NCBI GenBank assembly: GCA_037953625.1
Contig: CM075653.1
Span: 103,395,639 to 103,459,638 of the forward strand
Source: Crotalaria pallida
Lineage: Eukaryota; Streptophyta; Magnoliopsida; Fabales; Fabaceae
Length of the DNA stretch: 64,000 nucleotides
Direction: 5' to 3'
This document shows positions 33,221-44,297 of the stretch, in pieces. Positions within the stretch are counted from its first letter, which is position 1. Each line of letters opens with the position of its first letter. Below the pieces are notes generated by a model. The model saw only the letters and a program-made list of their open reading frames with translations, did no database searches and was not told the origin of the DNA. The position numbers and the translations under genes are program-made.

Positions 33221-34507
33221 ATGGCTTCATCATCTGGTAAAGGAAAGAGAGTAAGGATTGCCGAATCATCTTCCGAGGAGGAAATTCCGGAGTTCTATCA
33301 AGAAGATGAATGCTTGGAACGGTTGGAAGGCTTTGCCACTAGAGAGTTCGGAGTTATCTCATGGATCAACAGTGCATTCCTTGAAAGTAAGGGTTTCTCA
33401 TTTGTTACTAACCTTAGGTATCAAAAACTTATTCAATTTCTGGAATTTAATGGCCCTATCTATCCTAGGTTAGTTAGAACCTTTTATGCGAACCTTAGGC
33501 TACATAATGATGTCATAGAATCCATGGTTGAGGGTGTTAGATTCAAAATTAGCGCTAAGGATCTTTTTCTTGCTTTTGGGACTACACGACACGGGGACAA
33601 TTCTTTAAAGGCAGATGCGGACGGAATTTTTCAAAGTTGTTTGCGCCCCGGTCGTGTATGGACCGAAGGAGTTAAGCATTCCTCATTTATGACTGTCCAA
33701 ACTAGGGTGTTGCACTATATAGTCTGCCATCAGTTAGTGCCTCAAACCTCAACCAATTATGCTAAGCCCACAAACAATGAACTTAGGCTTCTTAGTGCCA
33801 TCCTGAACAATGAGAAGCTGAATTGGTCTCGCATAATTTTGGATCGAATGCTACTTGCTGCAAAATCTAAACACCCGAAAACCTTACCTTATGCCATGCA
33901 TGTGTGTTTCCTGTTGAGTTACTTCAAGGTGCCTATCCCACGGAATGAAGAGAAAAAGACTCTTCATGTTAACCAGCACTACCTCAACAAAGGTACCTTG
34001 AGTCATCAAGACATGGCGTTTCATGAACCCTCTGGCCAATACCTGTACAGATCTGACATAGCTGAGTTGGAGAGGGTTGCGAATGTTGCAGCTCGACAAG
34101 GGGTGGATGCCCACCAAATGGAAGAGGAAGCTGCAGCAATTGCACAGGCTGAAGGAGGGGACCCTATTGAGAATCAGATTAATTTTGATGACTTTACTGG
34201 ATCTCAATCTGGGTTTGATAACTTGGGCTGGAGAGACAATGTTATCACACGGCTGGACACTTTAGATGGGAGGATGGACTCTCTTGTGCATGCTATGGAC
34301 GCCCAGCGTGATGATTTTGTTAGCCTGGACACTAGGATGAGTGCAGAGTCTGCCATGTTTTATTCTCATTTGGATCAGCACTCGGCCCAGCTTAGTTCCC
34401 GCCTGGACCAGCAGTCAGAGCAGATAAACCGCCGGTTTGATGAGATGATGGCGGCCTTCTCTCGGTTTTATCCTCCTCCAGATGATCCAGCTCCTTCGAT
34501 GTTTTGA
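33221..34507 (+). CDS. Sirevirus post-pol accessory protein (env position), copy 1
   Basis: 428 aa, intact. The N-terminus is Ser/Glu-rich with a basic patch (GKGKRVRIAESSSEEE). Residues about 30-260 resemble the conserved domain of plant-retrotransposon accessory ORFs (LIQFLEFNGPIYPRLVRTFYANL, GVRFKISAKDLFLAFG, RIILDRMLLAAKSKHPKTLPY). Residues about 345-415 form a heptad-like coiled coil (LDTLDGRMDSLVHAMD, SSRLDQQSEQINRRFDEMM). There is no signal peptide or membrane segment, so despite its position it does not look like a fusion glycoprotein. Start context is CTCTATGGCTTC, a strong plant start. Compared with copy 42418-43704 I count about 12 amino-acid changes and one clear silent change, which argues against purifying selection since duplication. 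Confidence 0.82.
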   Translation: MASSSGKGKRVRIAESSSEEEIPEFYQEDECLERLEGFATREFGVISWINSAFLESKGFSFVTNLRYQKLIQFLEFNGPIYPRLVRTFYANLRLHNDVIESMVEGVRFKISAKDLFLAFGTTRHGDNSLKADADGIFQSCLRPGRVWTEGVKHSSFMTVQTRVLHYIVCHQLVPQTSTNYAKPTNNELRLLSAILNNEKLNWSRIILDRMLLAAKSKHPKTLPYAMHVCFLLSYFKVPIPRNEEKKTLHVNQHYLNKGTLSHQDMAFHEPSGQYLYRSDIAELERVANVAARQGVDAHQMEEEAAAIAQAEGGDPIENQINFDDFTGSQSGFDNLGWRDNVITRLDTLDGRMDSLVHAMDAQRDDFVSLDTRMSAESAMFYSHLDQHSAQLSSRLDQQSEQINRRFDEMMAAFSRFYPPPDDPAPSMF

Positions 34508-35096
34508 TGTTGCTGACCTTTGCAGTCTATCTTAGTTTTCATTCTATTTTTATCATGTTGGTCATTGTTACATTTTCTATTTTTGAGAACTTGGTGTTTT
34601 GAGACTTTGGGTTTATTATTGCTCCTTTGATTTGGACCTTTTATGATGTTATTATGTTTATGAATTTGGTTTTCATTATGATGTTTGTGCAAAGCTTCAG
34701 GGGGAGTTCTTTATTTTTATTATTACGTCTATTTTTTTTTTGCATAGTTGGTTATGGGGTTTTCCAATTATGCACCTCTCCTCCCTTGATCTTTTTCTAT
34801 ATTGTTACATCTTTTTGGCGTATGACAAAAAGGGGGAGAGATATTATACACTTGTCTTGATGTCTTGATATTGTTGCACCTAAATTTTTCTATTATGGTA
34901 TATACTCTGATAATTGTTGAATACTGTAATACCATAGGCTTGGTGCTAAAATTAAATTGTCTTAACCTCTACAAGCTGAATTTTTAGATAGGTGAAAAGG
35001 ATCCTATAGTGAGGGGGAGTTGCACCTTCAAGTGGTTTCAAGCTCAACAAATGGTACAAGTGTTAATTATTTTGTCATCACCAAAAAGGGGGAGAT
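34508..35096 (+). other. S 3' untranslated region with multiple polypurine tracts
   Basis: Four GGGGGAG-type purine tracts: 34700-34706, 34828-34839, 35011-35019 and 35083-35095. The last abuts the LTR start TGTAAATTC at 35097. Repeated polypurine tracts upstream of the 3' LTR are a recognised Sirevirus hallmark. The copy at 43705-44297 has the same arrangement. Confidence 0.85.
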
Positions 35097-36670
35097 TGTA
35101 AATTCAATGCTCCTAATTATGTGGATTATATTTTGATGATGACAAAGTAATTAACAATCAAGCATTGAAGACATTGCAACATCAACAACAACAACAACAA
35201 GTCAAGAAAAGAAGACAAGTGCCCAATCATTCTCAATCAAATATTAATTGTAAATTTCTAATCTATGTTGAGAGTGGTTGAGAGTGGGTAGAAATAGTTA
35301 GTCTCTTCTAGGAATAAAATTTTATATGACTATTAGGTTGAGATTAACTAAAATTAATACTTGAGAGGAAAAATAAAATTGAAAATTAATTTTTCTCATG
35401 TCTGATCAAAATACTCGAGTATTTTGAGAAAGACTCGAGTATATACTCGAGTATTTTGTAAAACACTCGAGTATTTGTGCCAGGTCAGCAAATATGACCG
35501 TTAGTCTTGTTCGTGCACCAAATCACTCGTGACTGATCAAAAAGACTCGAGTATTTCATAAAAGACTCGAGTATTTTTGTCCAGGCAGCAAAAATGAACG
35601 TTGGAGAGACTCAAAAACCAAATTGAGGGCATTTGAGTCTCATCCAACCCAAGAGAGCATTTCAGAACCTTATTGTAAAATTTCTCTTTGAATTTGTGCA
35701 AGAACAAACAAGACAACAAGATCATATTGATTCAAGCTTTCTTAATTTCCTCTTCTCAAGTGTTAATTCCCAAAAAGCTCAACTTCTCACTCATATTGTC
35801 ATTTTATTCCAAGTTGAGTTTTAGGCCTCAATTCATACATTGAGCTGTGCTTATTTGTGCTAATCCATTGTGAGATTAGTAATACACATACAAAAAGCTT
35901 GATTATTCAAAGTCTTGGATTGTTCCCAAGCAAACCCTAAGTGGCTTAGGGTGTTGGAGTCTTGAGAGGTTCTCAAGCACAAGACTAGGAGGTTCCTAGC
36001 CCGGTGGAGTTTCTTGAAGGGAGTTCAAGGAAGCTTTGTGAAGAGTTCTTAAATCAACGGAATCAAATTGGGGTAGAAATCAAGAGTTCGGTACACTCTT
36101 GAAGTGTTAGGTTGAGTGAGGCCATTCTCAAGCAATCCTTGTAATTTCTAACAATTTGATTATTAGTAGAAACTCCTAAGTGATTAGAAGGACTGGATGT
36201 AGCTCATTGTTGGAGTGAACCAGGATAAAATTGCTTGAGTGTTGGTTTATTGCTTTTAATCTACTTTCTAGCTCAATCAACTTAAGTCATTTCAATCTAT
36301 TAGGATTTATACAATTAGGTAGCAAGTTCAAGGAATCTTGGTGTTAAAAGTCTATTTAGATTGCTTGCTAATCTGTTGGATAAGTTCCTGTTTAGTATTG
36401 AATTGATTTGAGTTAAATTGTTGGATTTTCGTTTCTGGTTTTACTGCTATCTGTCAAGAAAAACTCAAGTATATTTAGAAAGACTCGAGTTGTTCATCAC
36501 TGAAAAACTCGAGTATTTCACAAAAGACTCGAGTATTTCATGTCTGATTCCAGAAAATTCAATCTTAGCTCCATTCTTCAATTATCATTCGAATTATTTG
36601 GTATTAGTGCTTCAAATTGCTATTCACCCCCCCTCTAGTATTTGCTTAGCCCGCTTGTTGGTTTCCAATA
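35097..36670 (+). mobile_element. Sirevirus S LTR, shared (3' of copy 1, 5' of copy 2)
   Basis: 1,574 bases from TGTAAATTCAATG to TTTCCAATA (the canonical end CA has become TA), paired with 44298-45876. It is preceded by the post-pol region of copy 1 and followed by a primer site, so one LTR serves two units. This is the signature of unequal LTR-LTR recombination. It carries about ten CTCGAG cores, clustered at 35413-35577 and 36480-36540, some now ACTCAAGT. Confidence 0.92.
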
Positions 36671-36672
36671 AG

Positions 36673-36684
36673 TGGTATCAGAGC
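36673..36684 (+). other. S primer-binding site (tRNA-iMet type)
   Basis: TGGTATCAGAGC followed by TCGG, two bases after the LTR end. Confidence 0.92.
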
Positions 36685-36741
36685 TCGGTCGAAAGATCGA
36701 GTGTAACAACTCTTTCGAAAAAGATCCTTTTTGGAAACTAA

Positions 36742-38520
36742 ATGGGCTCTAGCAATAACTGTGATGGAGAAGGAGCTTCAGTAAACAGTCCTCCACTATT
36801 TAATGGTGAAGGATATGTTTATTGGAAAACTCGCATGAAAGTTTTTATTGAAGCAATTGATATGGATATTTGGGATGCAATTGAAAATGGTCCTTTCATT
36901 CCCAAAAAGAAAATAAATGAAGAAATTGTTGAAATTCCAAGGAGTAGTTGGAATGATGATGAAAAGAGGAAAGTCTCATTTGATTTAAAAGCTAAAAACA
37001 TCATCTTTTCGGCTCTATCCCATGATGAATTTTATAGAGTTTCCCAATGTAAATCGGCAAAAGAAATGTGGGATACTTTGCAAGTCACACATGAGGGAAC
37101 AAGTGAGGTTAGAGATGCAAGATTAAATTCTCTAACTCACGAATATGAATTGTTCCACATGTTGCCAAATGAAACCATTAGTGACTTGCAAAAGCGATTC
37201 TCTCACATAGTCAATCATTTGATTTCCTTAGAAAAAGTATTTCGCAATGGTGAAACTACTAACAAAATTCTAAGATGTCTTGATAGGAGTTGGCAACCCA
37301 AGGTAACCGCCATCAAGGAATCAAGAGACATAAAGAGCATGGACTTAGCCACATTGTTTGGCAAACTCCAAGAGCATGAGATGGAACTTACAAGACTTGG
37401 GATGCATGAGGAATCGGACAAAAAGAAAAAGGGCATAGCACTCAAAGCTTCAACTAAAGCTACAAAAGAAGTTGAAGAATGCTCTACAAGTGAAGATTCC
37501 GATGGTGAACCAAATCAAGAAGAATTTGGGATGTTTGTGAAAAGGTTCAACAAATTCTTCAAAGGGAAGAAAGGTGGCTCTTCATCCAAATTCAAGAGAA
37601 CCAAAGACTCCAAACAAAGAGAAAAGAGTACCAATGATGGAGTTAAGTGTCATGAATGTGGTGGGGTTGGTCACATTAGAATGGAATGTGCCACATTCTT
37701 GAAGAAGAATGACAAGAAGACCCAAGAGACCAAGGGGAAGCGTGCATACATTGTTTGGGATGCACCGGAGAAGAGCAATGAATCATCTTCAAGTAGTTCC
37801 GATGATGAAAATGCAAACCTTTGTCTCATGGCCAAGAACAACCATGAGTCCTCATCAAGAGCTAACCATGACATGAGTGAAAGTGATGATGAGGTAACCT
37901 CTAGTTCTTCTTGTTCCACTTCAAACTCCATTTCATATGATGATTTACAAGAAGCCTACAATGAAATGTTAATTCAATTTAAAAGGCTTGCTAAAATTAA
38001 TAAGGAAAAAGGAAAGAAAATTTTGGAGTTTCAACAAGAAATTGATGAATTACAAAAATCTATAAATGAGTTGAAACTTCAAAATGAATCCTTGGAACTT
38101 ATTAATTCTAGTCATCAAAGTGATTGTGCAAATCATGAGGAGATCATCACTCCATGTGAGAGATGTGATGAACTTGAAAAAGAAGTGAAAGAGTTGAAAA
38201 ACAAACTCACAATCTCACATAGTGATAGAAACCTCAACCGGTTGTTGAACTCTCAAAGACATAATCACAACAAAACTGGTTTAGGATATGTTCATAAAAA
38301 GGACAAAAAGTACAAGGTGGTTGGAACATTTTCTAAGAAAAATTCATCAAAGAGACCAACTTGTACTTATTGTGGAAAAGTTGGACATATCAACATTGAG
38401 TGCCATATTAAGAAGTTTGAAATGAAAAAAGGCACTTATATGTGGATTAAGAAGGGAGAAAGTCCCAACACTAACCCTAAGGGACCCAACATTGTTTGGG
38501 TACCCAAAGTGAACAAGTGA
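36742..38520 (+). CDS. gag: Sirevirus gag
   Basis: 592 aa and intact; capsid/nucleocapsid protein that would form the virus-like particle. Residues about 15-220 are the copia gag domain (LFNGEGYVYWKTRMKVFI, AKEMWDTLQVTHEGT, FSHIVNHLISL). Two CCHC knuckles are present: CHECGGVGHIRMEC (303-316) and CTYCGKVGHINIEC (541-554). Between them lie an acidic Ser-rich region (SSSSSDDE) and a probable coiled coil (about 395-500). Long gags with paired knuckles fit the Sirevirus lineage. It ends with TGA at 38518-38520. Pol begins 13 bases on in the +1 frame and is closed upstream by TAG at 38531, so the usual gag-pol fusion would need more than a simple slip at the gag stop. Confidence 0.93.
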   Translation: MGSSNNCDGEGASVNSPPLFNGEGYVYWKTRMKVFIEAIDMDIWDAIENGPFIPKKKINEEIVEIPRSSWNDDEKRKVSFDLKAKNIIFSALSHDEFYRVSQCKSAKEMWDTLQVTHEGTSEVRDARLNSLTHEYELFHMLPNETISDLQKRFSHIVNHLISLEKVFRNGETTNKILRCLDRSWQPKVTAIKESRDIKSMDLATLFGKLQEHEMELTRLGMHEESDKKKKGIALKASTKATKEVEECSTSEDSDGEPNQEEFGMFVKRFNKFFKGKKGGSSSKFKRTKDSKQREKSTNDGVKCHECGGVGHIRMECATFLKKNDKKTQETKGKRAYIVWDAPEKSNESSSSSSDDENANLCLMAKNNHESSSRANHDMSESDDEVTSSSSCSTSNSISYDDLQEAYNEMLIQFKRLAKINKEKGKKILEFQQEIDELQKSINELKLQNESLELINSSHQSDCANHEEIITPCERCDELEKEVKELKNKLTISHSDRNLNRLLNSQRHNHNKTGLGYVHKKDKKYKVVGTFSKKNSSKRPTCTYCGKVGHINIECHIKKFEMKKGTYMWIKKGESPNTNPKGPNIVWVPKVNK

Positions 38521-38533
38521 TTTCATTTTGTAG

Positions 38534-41500
38534 GTGTGTCTTCGAACGGGAAAACAATTGTGGTATCTTGATAGTGGATGTTCGAAGCACATGACGGGAG
38601 ATAAGCGGCACTTCATTGAGCTTACTCCAAAGGAAAAGGGTTATGTCACTTATGGGGACAACAACAAAGGCAAAATCCTTGGTATTGGTAAAATCGGAAA
38701 CTCTTCAAACTTGATTATTGATAATGTGCTCTATGTTCAAGGATTAGAACATAATCTCTTGAGCATAAGCCAATTATGTGATATTGGTAATCATGTAGTT
38801 TTTACCTCTACCCATTGCCTCATTAAAAGTGACAAAGATGAATCAATCAAATATGTTGGTAGAAGGTCAAATAATACTTACTTAGTTGATTTGAACAAAG
38901 TCACTTCTTTGGTATCTACTTGTTTAGTGAGCAAAGAAAATGACACTTGGTTATGGCATCGTAGGACCGCTCATATAAATGTAAACCAATTGAAGAAAAT
39001 ACAATCTAAAGATCTAGTAGTTGGTTTACCAAAGCTAAATTTTTCTGTTGAAGGTGTTTGTTCTCCTTGCAAGAAATGAAAACAAACCAAAAACACCTTT
39101 GGATCAAAATTGGTGATGTCCACATCAAGGCCATTAGAAATGCTTCATATGGACTTGTTTGGACCATCACAAGTAAAAAGCTTTGGTGGCAACTATTATG
39201 CATTGGTGATTGTTGATGACTTCTCTAGATTTACATGGACTCTATTTTTAACTACTAAGAGTGAGACCTACAAATCTTTTAAACATCATGTCAAACTTTT
39301 GCAAAACCAAGTAAATCAAAAAGTAATTATTATTCGTACCGATCATGGTGGTGAATTCGAAAACCACAAATTTGATAGATTTTGTGCTAAAAATGGTATT
39401 GAGCACCAATTCTCCGCACCAATAACTCCGGAACAAAACGGAGTGGTAGAGCGGAAAAATAGGGTGCTAGAGGAACTTGCTAAAACCATGCTAAATGATT
39501 CTCAAGTACCTTAATATTTTTGGGCCGTTGCCGTCAATACGGCTTGTTATGTTTTAAATTGTATTTTGATAAGGCCCTCTTTGGATAAAACCCCCTATGA
39601 ACTTTACAAGGGAAGAAAGCCAAATATATCTCATTTTCATGTCTTCGGATGCCAAGTTTTTGTTTTAAATAATGGAAAAGAACACCTTGGCAAGTTTGAT
39701 TCCAAATCCGATGAAGGCATATTTTTAGGCTATTCTTCTCATAGTAAAGCTTATAGAATTTTCAATAAAAGAACTTTAACTATTGAGGAATCAATTCATG
39801 TGGTTTTTAATGAGTCTTCGAAAGAAGATAGTGTTTTATGTGATGCTAGTGAAGATGGCATTGATTTTTCAAAAGAAGAAAAAGAGAGAGAGAAATCAAA
39901 AGTTGATGAAGGAGAAGTAAGGGAAGAACTTCCTCCAACTTGGAAATCGGTCAAGGCTCATCCTATAGACAATGTCATAGGAGATATGTCAAAGGGAGTA
40001 CTTACTCGTAGGTCTATTCAAAACATTTGCCACTATGTCTCTTTTGTTTCTCAAATTGAACCCGATTCAATTAAAAAGGCCATTGAGGATGATCATTGGG
40101 TTCTCGCTATGCAAGAAGAATTAAACCAATTTGAAAGAAATGAAGTTTGGGATCTAGTCCCTAAACCCGATGATCATACCATAATTGGTACTAAATGGAT
40201 TTATAGAAACAAACTTGATGAATCCGGGTTGATTATAAGAAACAAAGCTAGACTAGTAGCTCAAGGGTACAACCAAGAGGAACGCATCGATTATGATGAG
40301 ACCTTTGCTCCGGTTGCACGTCTTGAAGCTATCCGAATTTTACTTGCTTTTCCTTCAATCATGAAATTCACTTTATATCAAATGGATGTTAAAAGTGCTT
40401 TCTTGAATGGGTTTATAAATGAAGAAGTGTATGTCAAACAACCCTCCGGTTTTGAAAATAGTGAATTTCCAAACCATGTTTATAAATTGAAAAAGGCACT
40501 CTATGGATTGAAACAAGCTCCTAGAGCTTGATATGATCGATTGAGTTCCTTTCTATTAAAAAACAAGATTCAAAGAGGGAAGGTTGATAATACACTATTT
40601 ATTTATAAAACCAAAGATGACATATTGTTAGTACAAATTTATGTTGATGATATCATTTTCGGTGCTACTAACGTGTCTCTTTGTAGAAAGTTCTCAAATT
40701 TGATGAAAAAGGAATTTGAAATGTCAATGATGGGAGAACTCAAGTTCTTCCTAGGCTTACAAATAAAGCAAGTCAAGGAGGGGATATTTGTGCATCAAGG
40801 GAAATATTGCAAAGAGCTCCTTGAGAAATTCGGATTGGACAAGTGCAAGGAAGCCCACACTCCAATGAGCACATCATGCTATCTAGACAAGGATGAACAA
40901 GGTACACCGGTTGATGTTTGTAAGTATAGGGGTATGATAGGTAGTCTCCTATATCTCACTGCATCTAGACCGGATATTATGTTTAGTGTATGCATGTGTG
41001 CTAGATTTCAAGCTAATCCTAAAGAATCTCACCTATCTGCAGTTAAACATATATTTAAGTATCTAAAAGGAACAATTAACACTGGTTTATGGTATCCTGC
41101 TGATGCCAATCTTAGTTTAGTTGGTTACTCGGATTCCGACTTCGTGGGATGCAAGCTTGATCGCAAAAGCACCAGTGGTACTTGCCATTTCTTGGGAAGT
41201 TCATTGGTGTCTTGGTTTTCGAAAAAGCAAGCTTGTGTTGCCCTTTCTACCGCCGAAGCGGAATATATCGCAGCCGGTAGTTGTTGTGCTCAACTGTTAT
41301 GGATGAAACAAAAATTATCGGATTTTGGTTTGAAACTTGAAAATATTCCGATTAGATGCGATAACACGAGTGCAATCAATTTGACTAAGAATCCGGTGTA
41401 TCACTCAAGAACTAAACACATTGAAATAAGACATCACTTTTTAAGAGATCATCTACAAAAGGGTGATTGCACAATTCAATTTGTTAGTACCACAAATCAA

Positions 41501-41593
41501 TTAGCCGACATTTTTACAAAACCTCTACCAAGGGACACCTTTTATCATATTAGGAGAGAACTTGGTATTTTAGATGAAGCTAATATAGGCTAA
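38534..41593 (+). pseudogene. Sirevirus pol with three in-frame stops
   Basis: One frame of 1,020 codons: protease (LDSGCSKHMTG, codons 12-22), GAG-pre-integrase (WHRRTAH, about 139), integrase core (HMDLFGP, RTDHGGEF, EQNGVVERKNR: D, D, E all present), RT (KWIYRNKLDESG, ARLVAQGY, YVDD near codon 703) and RNase H (YSDSDFVGC, ADIFTKPL). The stops are TGA 39077-39079, TAA 39512-39514 and TGA 40529-40531. The last replaces the Trp of APRAWYDR, a G-to-A change. All catalytic motifs are present, so the breaks look recent. Its RT-RNase H part is near-identical to 697-1934 and 31162-32399. Confidence 0.95.
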
Positions 41594-42417
41594 TTGCATT
41601 GTGTGTCATTTTTGGAAAATCACCATATTAGTCTTACTCTAATGTGTTATTGATTCTTAGTTAAATTGTCCTTGATGATATTTAAAATTGTATGTGTTAA
41701 TTGCGTGTGATTCTGTACTGTATTCCAAGTTGGTAGAGAAGCATTTGTGTTTGATTTGTGTTTGGTCTTTTAAAACTGAGTTTTTACTTTCTGTTCTGTC
41801 AAAATACTCGAGTTTTTCCAAAAACACTCGAGTATATTAATTCAAAATTAAATCAGTTTTAAATTGAAAAAGTTTTTAATCAGGGTCTGATAAAAATACT
41901 CGAGTGTTTTTCAAAACACTCGAGTCTTTCGAAACCCCCAATTTTTGAACTTTCAGACCAAACTTGAGTATTTTACAAAAACTCGAGTATTTTGCGTTTT
42001 CCTGAAATTTGAACTTTCGGACCAAACTCGAGTTTTTCAGTTTTTACTCGAGTTTTCTGGGAAATCTGGGCTGAGTCACGAACGACTCGAGTATATTTTA
42101 AAAAAACTCGAGTATATCCTAAAGAACAACTCGAGTATTTATGAATATACTCGAGTATTTTGGAACGTTTATATATACTCTCAGCATTCCAGACTCGAGT
42201 TTCTGCGACCCCTTTCTCTTCTCTCTCGGTTTTCTCATATCTCTCTCCTCAAAACTCCGTTTTTACTCAAATTTTTGCCAAATCTTACTAGTTTTACATC
42301 CTCTAATCACTTTTCTACCATTATTTCAACGAATTTCAACACTTTTCAACCTCAAATCCGTCACCCCCTTTTCAAACCCTAACTTTCCAAAACTTCAATT
42401 TTCACAACAATTCCTCT
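41594..42417 (+). promoter_or_regulatory. S post-pol region, copy 2: ACTCGAGT array and putative promoter
   Basis: Same layout as 32400-33220: about twelve CTCGAG cores (41807-42200, one mutated to CTTGAG near 41965), TTTATATATA at 42169-42178, a CT-rich leader, then the ATG at 42418. Confidence 0.55.
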
Positions 42418-43704
42418 ATGGCTTCATCATCTGGTAAAGGAAAGAGAGTAAGGATTGCCGAATCATCTTCCGAGGAGGAAATTCCGGAGTTCTATCAAGA
42501 AGATGAATGCTTGGAACGATTGGAAGGCTTTGCCACTAGAGAGTTCGGAGTTATCACATGGATCAACAGTGCATTCCTTGAAAGTAAGGGTTTCTCATTT
42601 GTTACTAACCTTAGGTATCAAAAACTTATTCAATTTCTGGAATTTAATGGCCCTATCTATCCTAGGTTAGTTAGAACCTTTTATGCGAACCTTAGGCTAC
42701 ATAATGATGTCATAGAATCCATGGTTGAGGGTGTTAGATTCAAAATTAGCGCTAAGGATCTTTTTCTTTCTTTTGGGACTACACGACACGGGGACAATTC
42801 TTTAAAGGCAGATGCGGACGGAATTTTTCAAAGTTGTTTGCGCCCCGGTCGTGTATGGACCGAAGGAGTTAAGCATTCCTCATTTATGACTGTCCAAACT
42901 AGGGTGTTGCACTATATAGTCTGCCATCAGTTAGTGCCTCAAACCTCACCCAATTATGCTAAGCCCACAAACAATGAACTTAGGCTTCTTAGTGCCATCC
43001 TGAACAATGAGAAGCTGAATTGGTCTCGCATAATTTTGGATCGAATGCTACTTGCTGCAAAATCTAAACACCCGAAAACCTTACCTTATGTCATGCATGT
43101 GTGTTTCCTGTTGAGTTACTTCAAGGTGCCTATCCCACGGAATGAAGAGAAAAAGACTCTTCATGTTAACCAGCACTGCCTCAACAAAGGTACCTTGAGT
43201 CATCAAGACATGGCGTTTCATGAACCCTCTGGCCAATACCTGTACAGATCTGACATAGCTGAGTTGGAGAGGGTTGCGAATTTTGCAGCTCGACAAGGGG
43301 TGAATGCCCACCAAATGGAAGAGGAAGCTGCAGCATTTGCACAGGCTGAAGGAGGGGACCCTATTGAGAATCAGATTAATTTTGATGACTTTACTTTATC
43401 TCAATCTGGGTTTGATAACTTGGGCTGGAGAGACAATGTTATCACACGGCTGGACACTTTAGATGGGAGGATGGACTCTCTTGTGCATGCTATGGACGCC
43501 CAGCGTGATGATTTTGTTAGCCTGGACACTAGGATGAGTGCAGAGTCTGCCATGTTTTATTCTCATTTGGATAAGCACTCGGCCCAGCTTAATTCCCACC
43601 TGGACCAGCAGTCAGAGCAGATAAACCGCCGGTTTGATGAGATGATGGCGGCCTTCTCTCGGTTTTATCCTCCTCCAGATGATCCAGCTCCTTCGATGTT
43701 TTGA
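42418..43704 (+). CDS. Sirevirus post-pol accessory protein (env position), copy 2
   Basis: 428 aa, intact, same length as 33221-34507 with no indel. Domain layout is the same: basic/acidic N-terminus, central plant-retrotransposon domain, C-terminal coiled coil (DKHSAQLNSHLDQQSEQ), Pro-rich end (YPPPDDPAPSMF). It lies in a unit whose pol carries three stops, so it would be the only complete product besides gag. Replacements relative to copy 1 include Ser/Thr in VI(S/T)W, Ala/Ser in L(A/S)FG, Tyr/Cys, Gln/Lys and Arg/His. Function is unknown; the coiled coil suggests self-association. Confidence 0.82.
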   Translation: MASSSGKGKRVRIAESSSEEEIPEFYQEDECLERLEGFATREFGVITWINSAFLESKGFSFVTNLRYQKLIQFLEFNGPIYPRLVRTFYANLRLHNDVIESMVEGVRFKISAKDLFLSFGTTRHGDNSLKADADGIFQSCLRPGRVWTEGVKHSSFMTVQTRVLHYIVCHQLVPQTSPNYAKPTNNELRLLSAILNNEKLNWSRIILDRMLLAAKSKHPKTLPYVMHVCFLLSYFKVPIPRNEEKKTLHVNQHCLNKGTLSHQDMAFHEPSGQYLYRSDIAELERVANFAARQGVNAHQMEEEAAAFAQAEGGDPIENQINFDDFTLSQSGFDNLGWRDNVITRLDTLDGRMDSLVHAMDAQRDDFVSLDTRMSAESAMFYSHLDKHSAQLNSHLDQQSEQINRRFDEMMAAFSRFYPPPDDPAPSMF

Positions 43705-44297
43705 TGTTGCTGACCTTTGCAGTCTATCTTAGTTTTCATTCTGTTTTTATCATGTTGGTCTTTGTTACATTTTCTGTTTTTGAGAACATGGTGTTTTGAG
43801 ACTTTGGGTTTATTATTGCTCCTTTGATTTGGACCTTTTATGATGTTATTATGTTTATGAATTTGGTTTTCATTATGATGTTTGTGCAAAGCTTACGGGG
43901 GAGTTCTTTATTTTTATTATTAAGTCTATTGTTTTTTTTTTGCATAGTTGGTTATGGGGTTTTCCAATTATGCACCTCTCCTCCCTTGATCTTTTTCTAA
44001 ATTGTTACATCTTTTTGGCGTATGACAAAAAGGTGGAGAGATATTATACACTTGTCTTGATGTCTTGATATTGTTGCACCTAAATTTTTCTAATTATGGT
44101 ATATACTTTGATAATTGTTGAATACTGTAATACCATAGGCTTGGTGCTAAAATTAAATTGTCTTAACCTCTACAAGCTGAATTTTTAGATAGGTGAAAAG
44201 GATCCTATAGTGAGGGGGAGTTGCACCTTCAAGTGGTTTCAAGCTCAACAAATGGTACAAGTGTTAATTATTTTGTCATCACCTAAAAGGGGGAGAT
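43705..44297 (+). other. S 3' untranslated region with multiple polypurine tracts, copy 2
   Basis: Purine tracts at about 43899 (ACGGGGGAG), 44027 (AAAAAGGTGGAGAG, one G lost to T), 44213 (GAGGGGGAG) and 44285-44296 (AAAAGGGGGAGA), the last adjoining the LTR at 44298. Confidence 0.82.
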
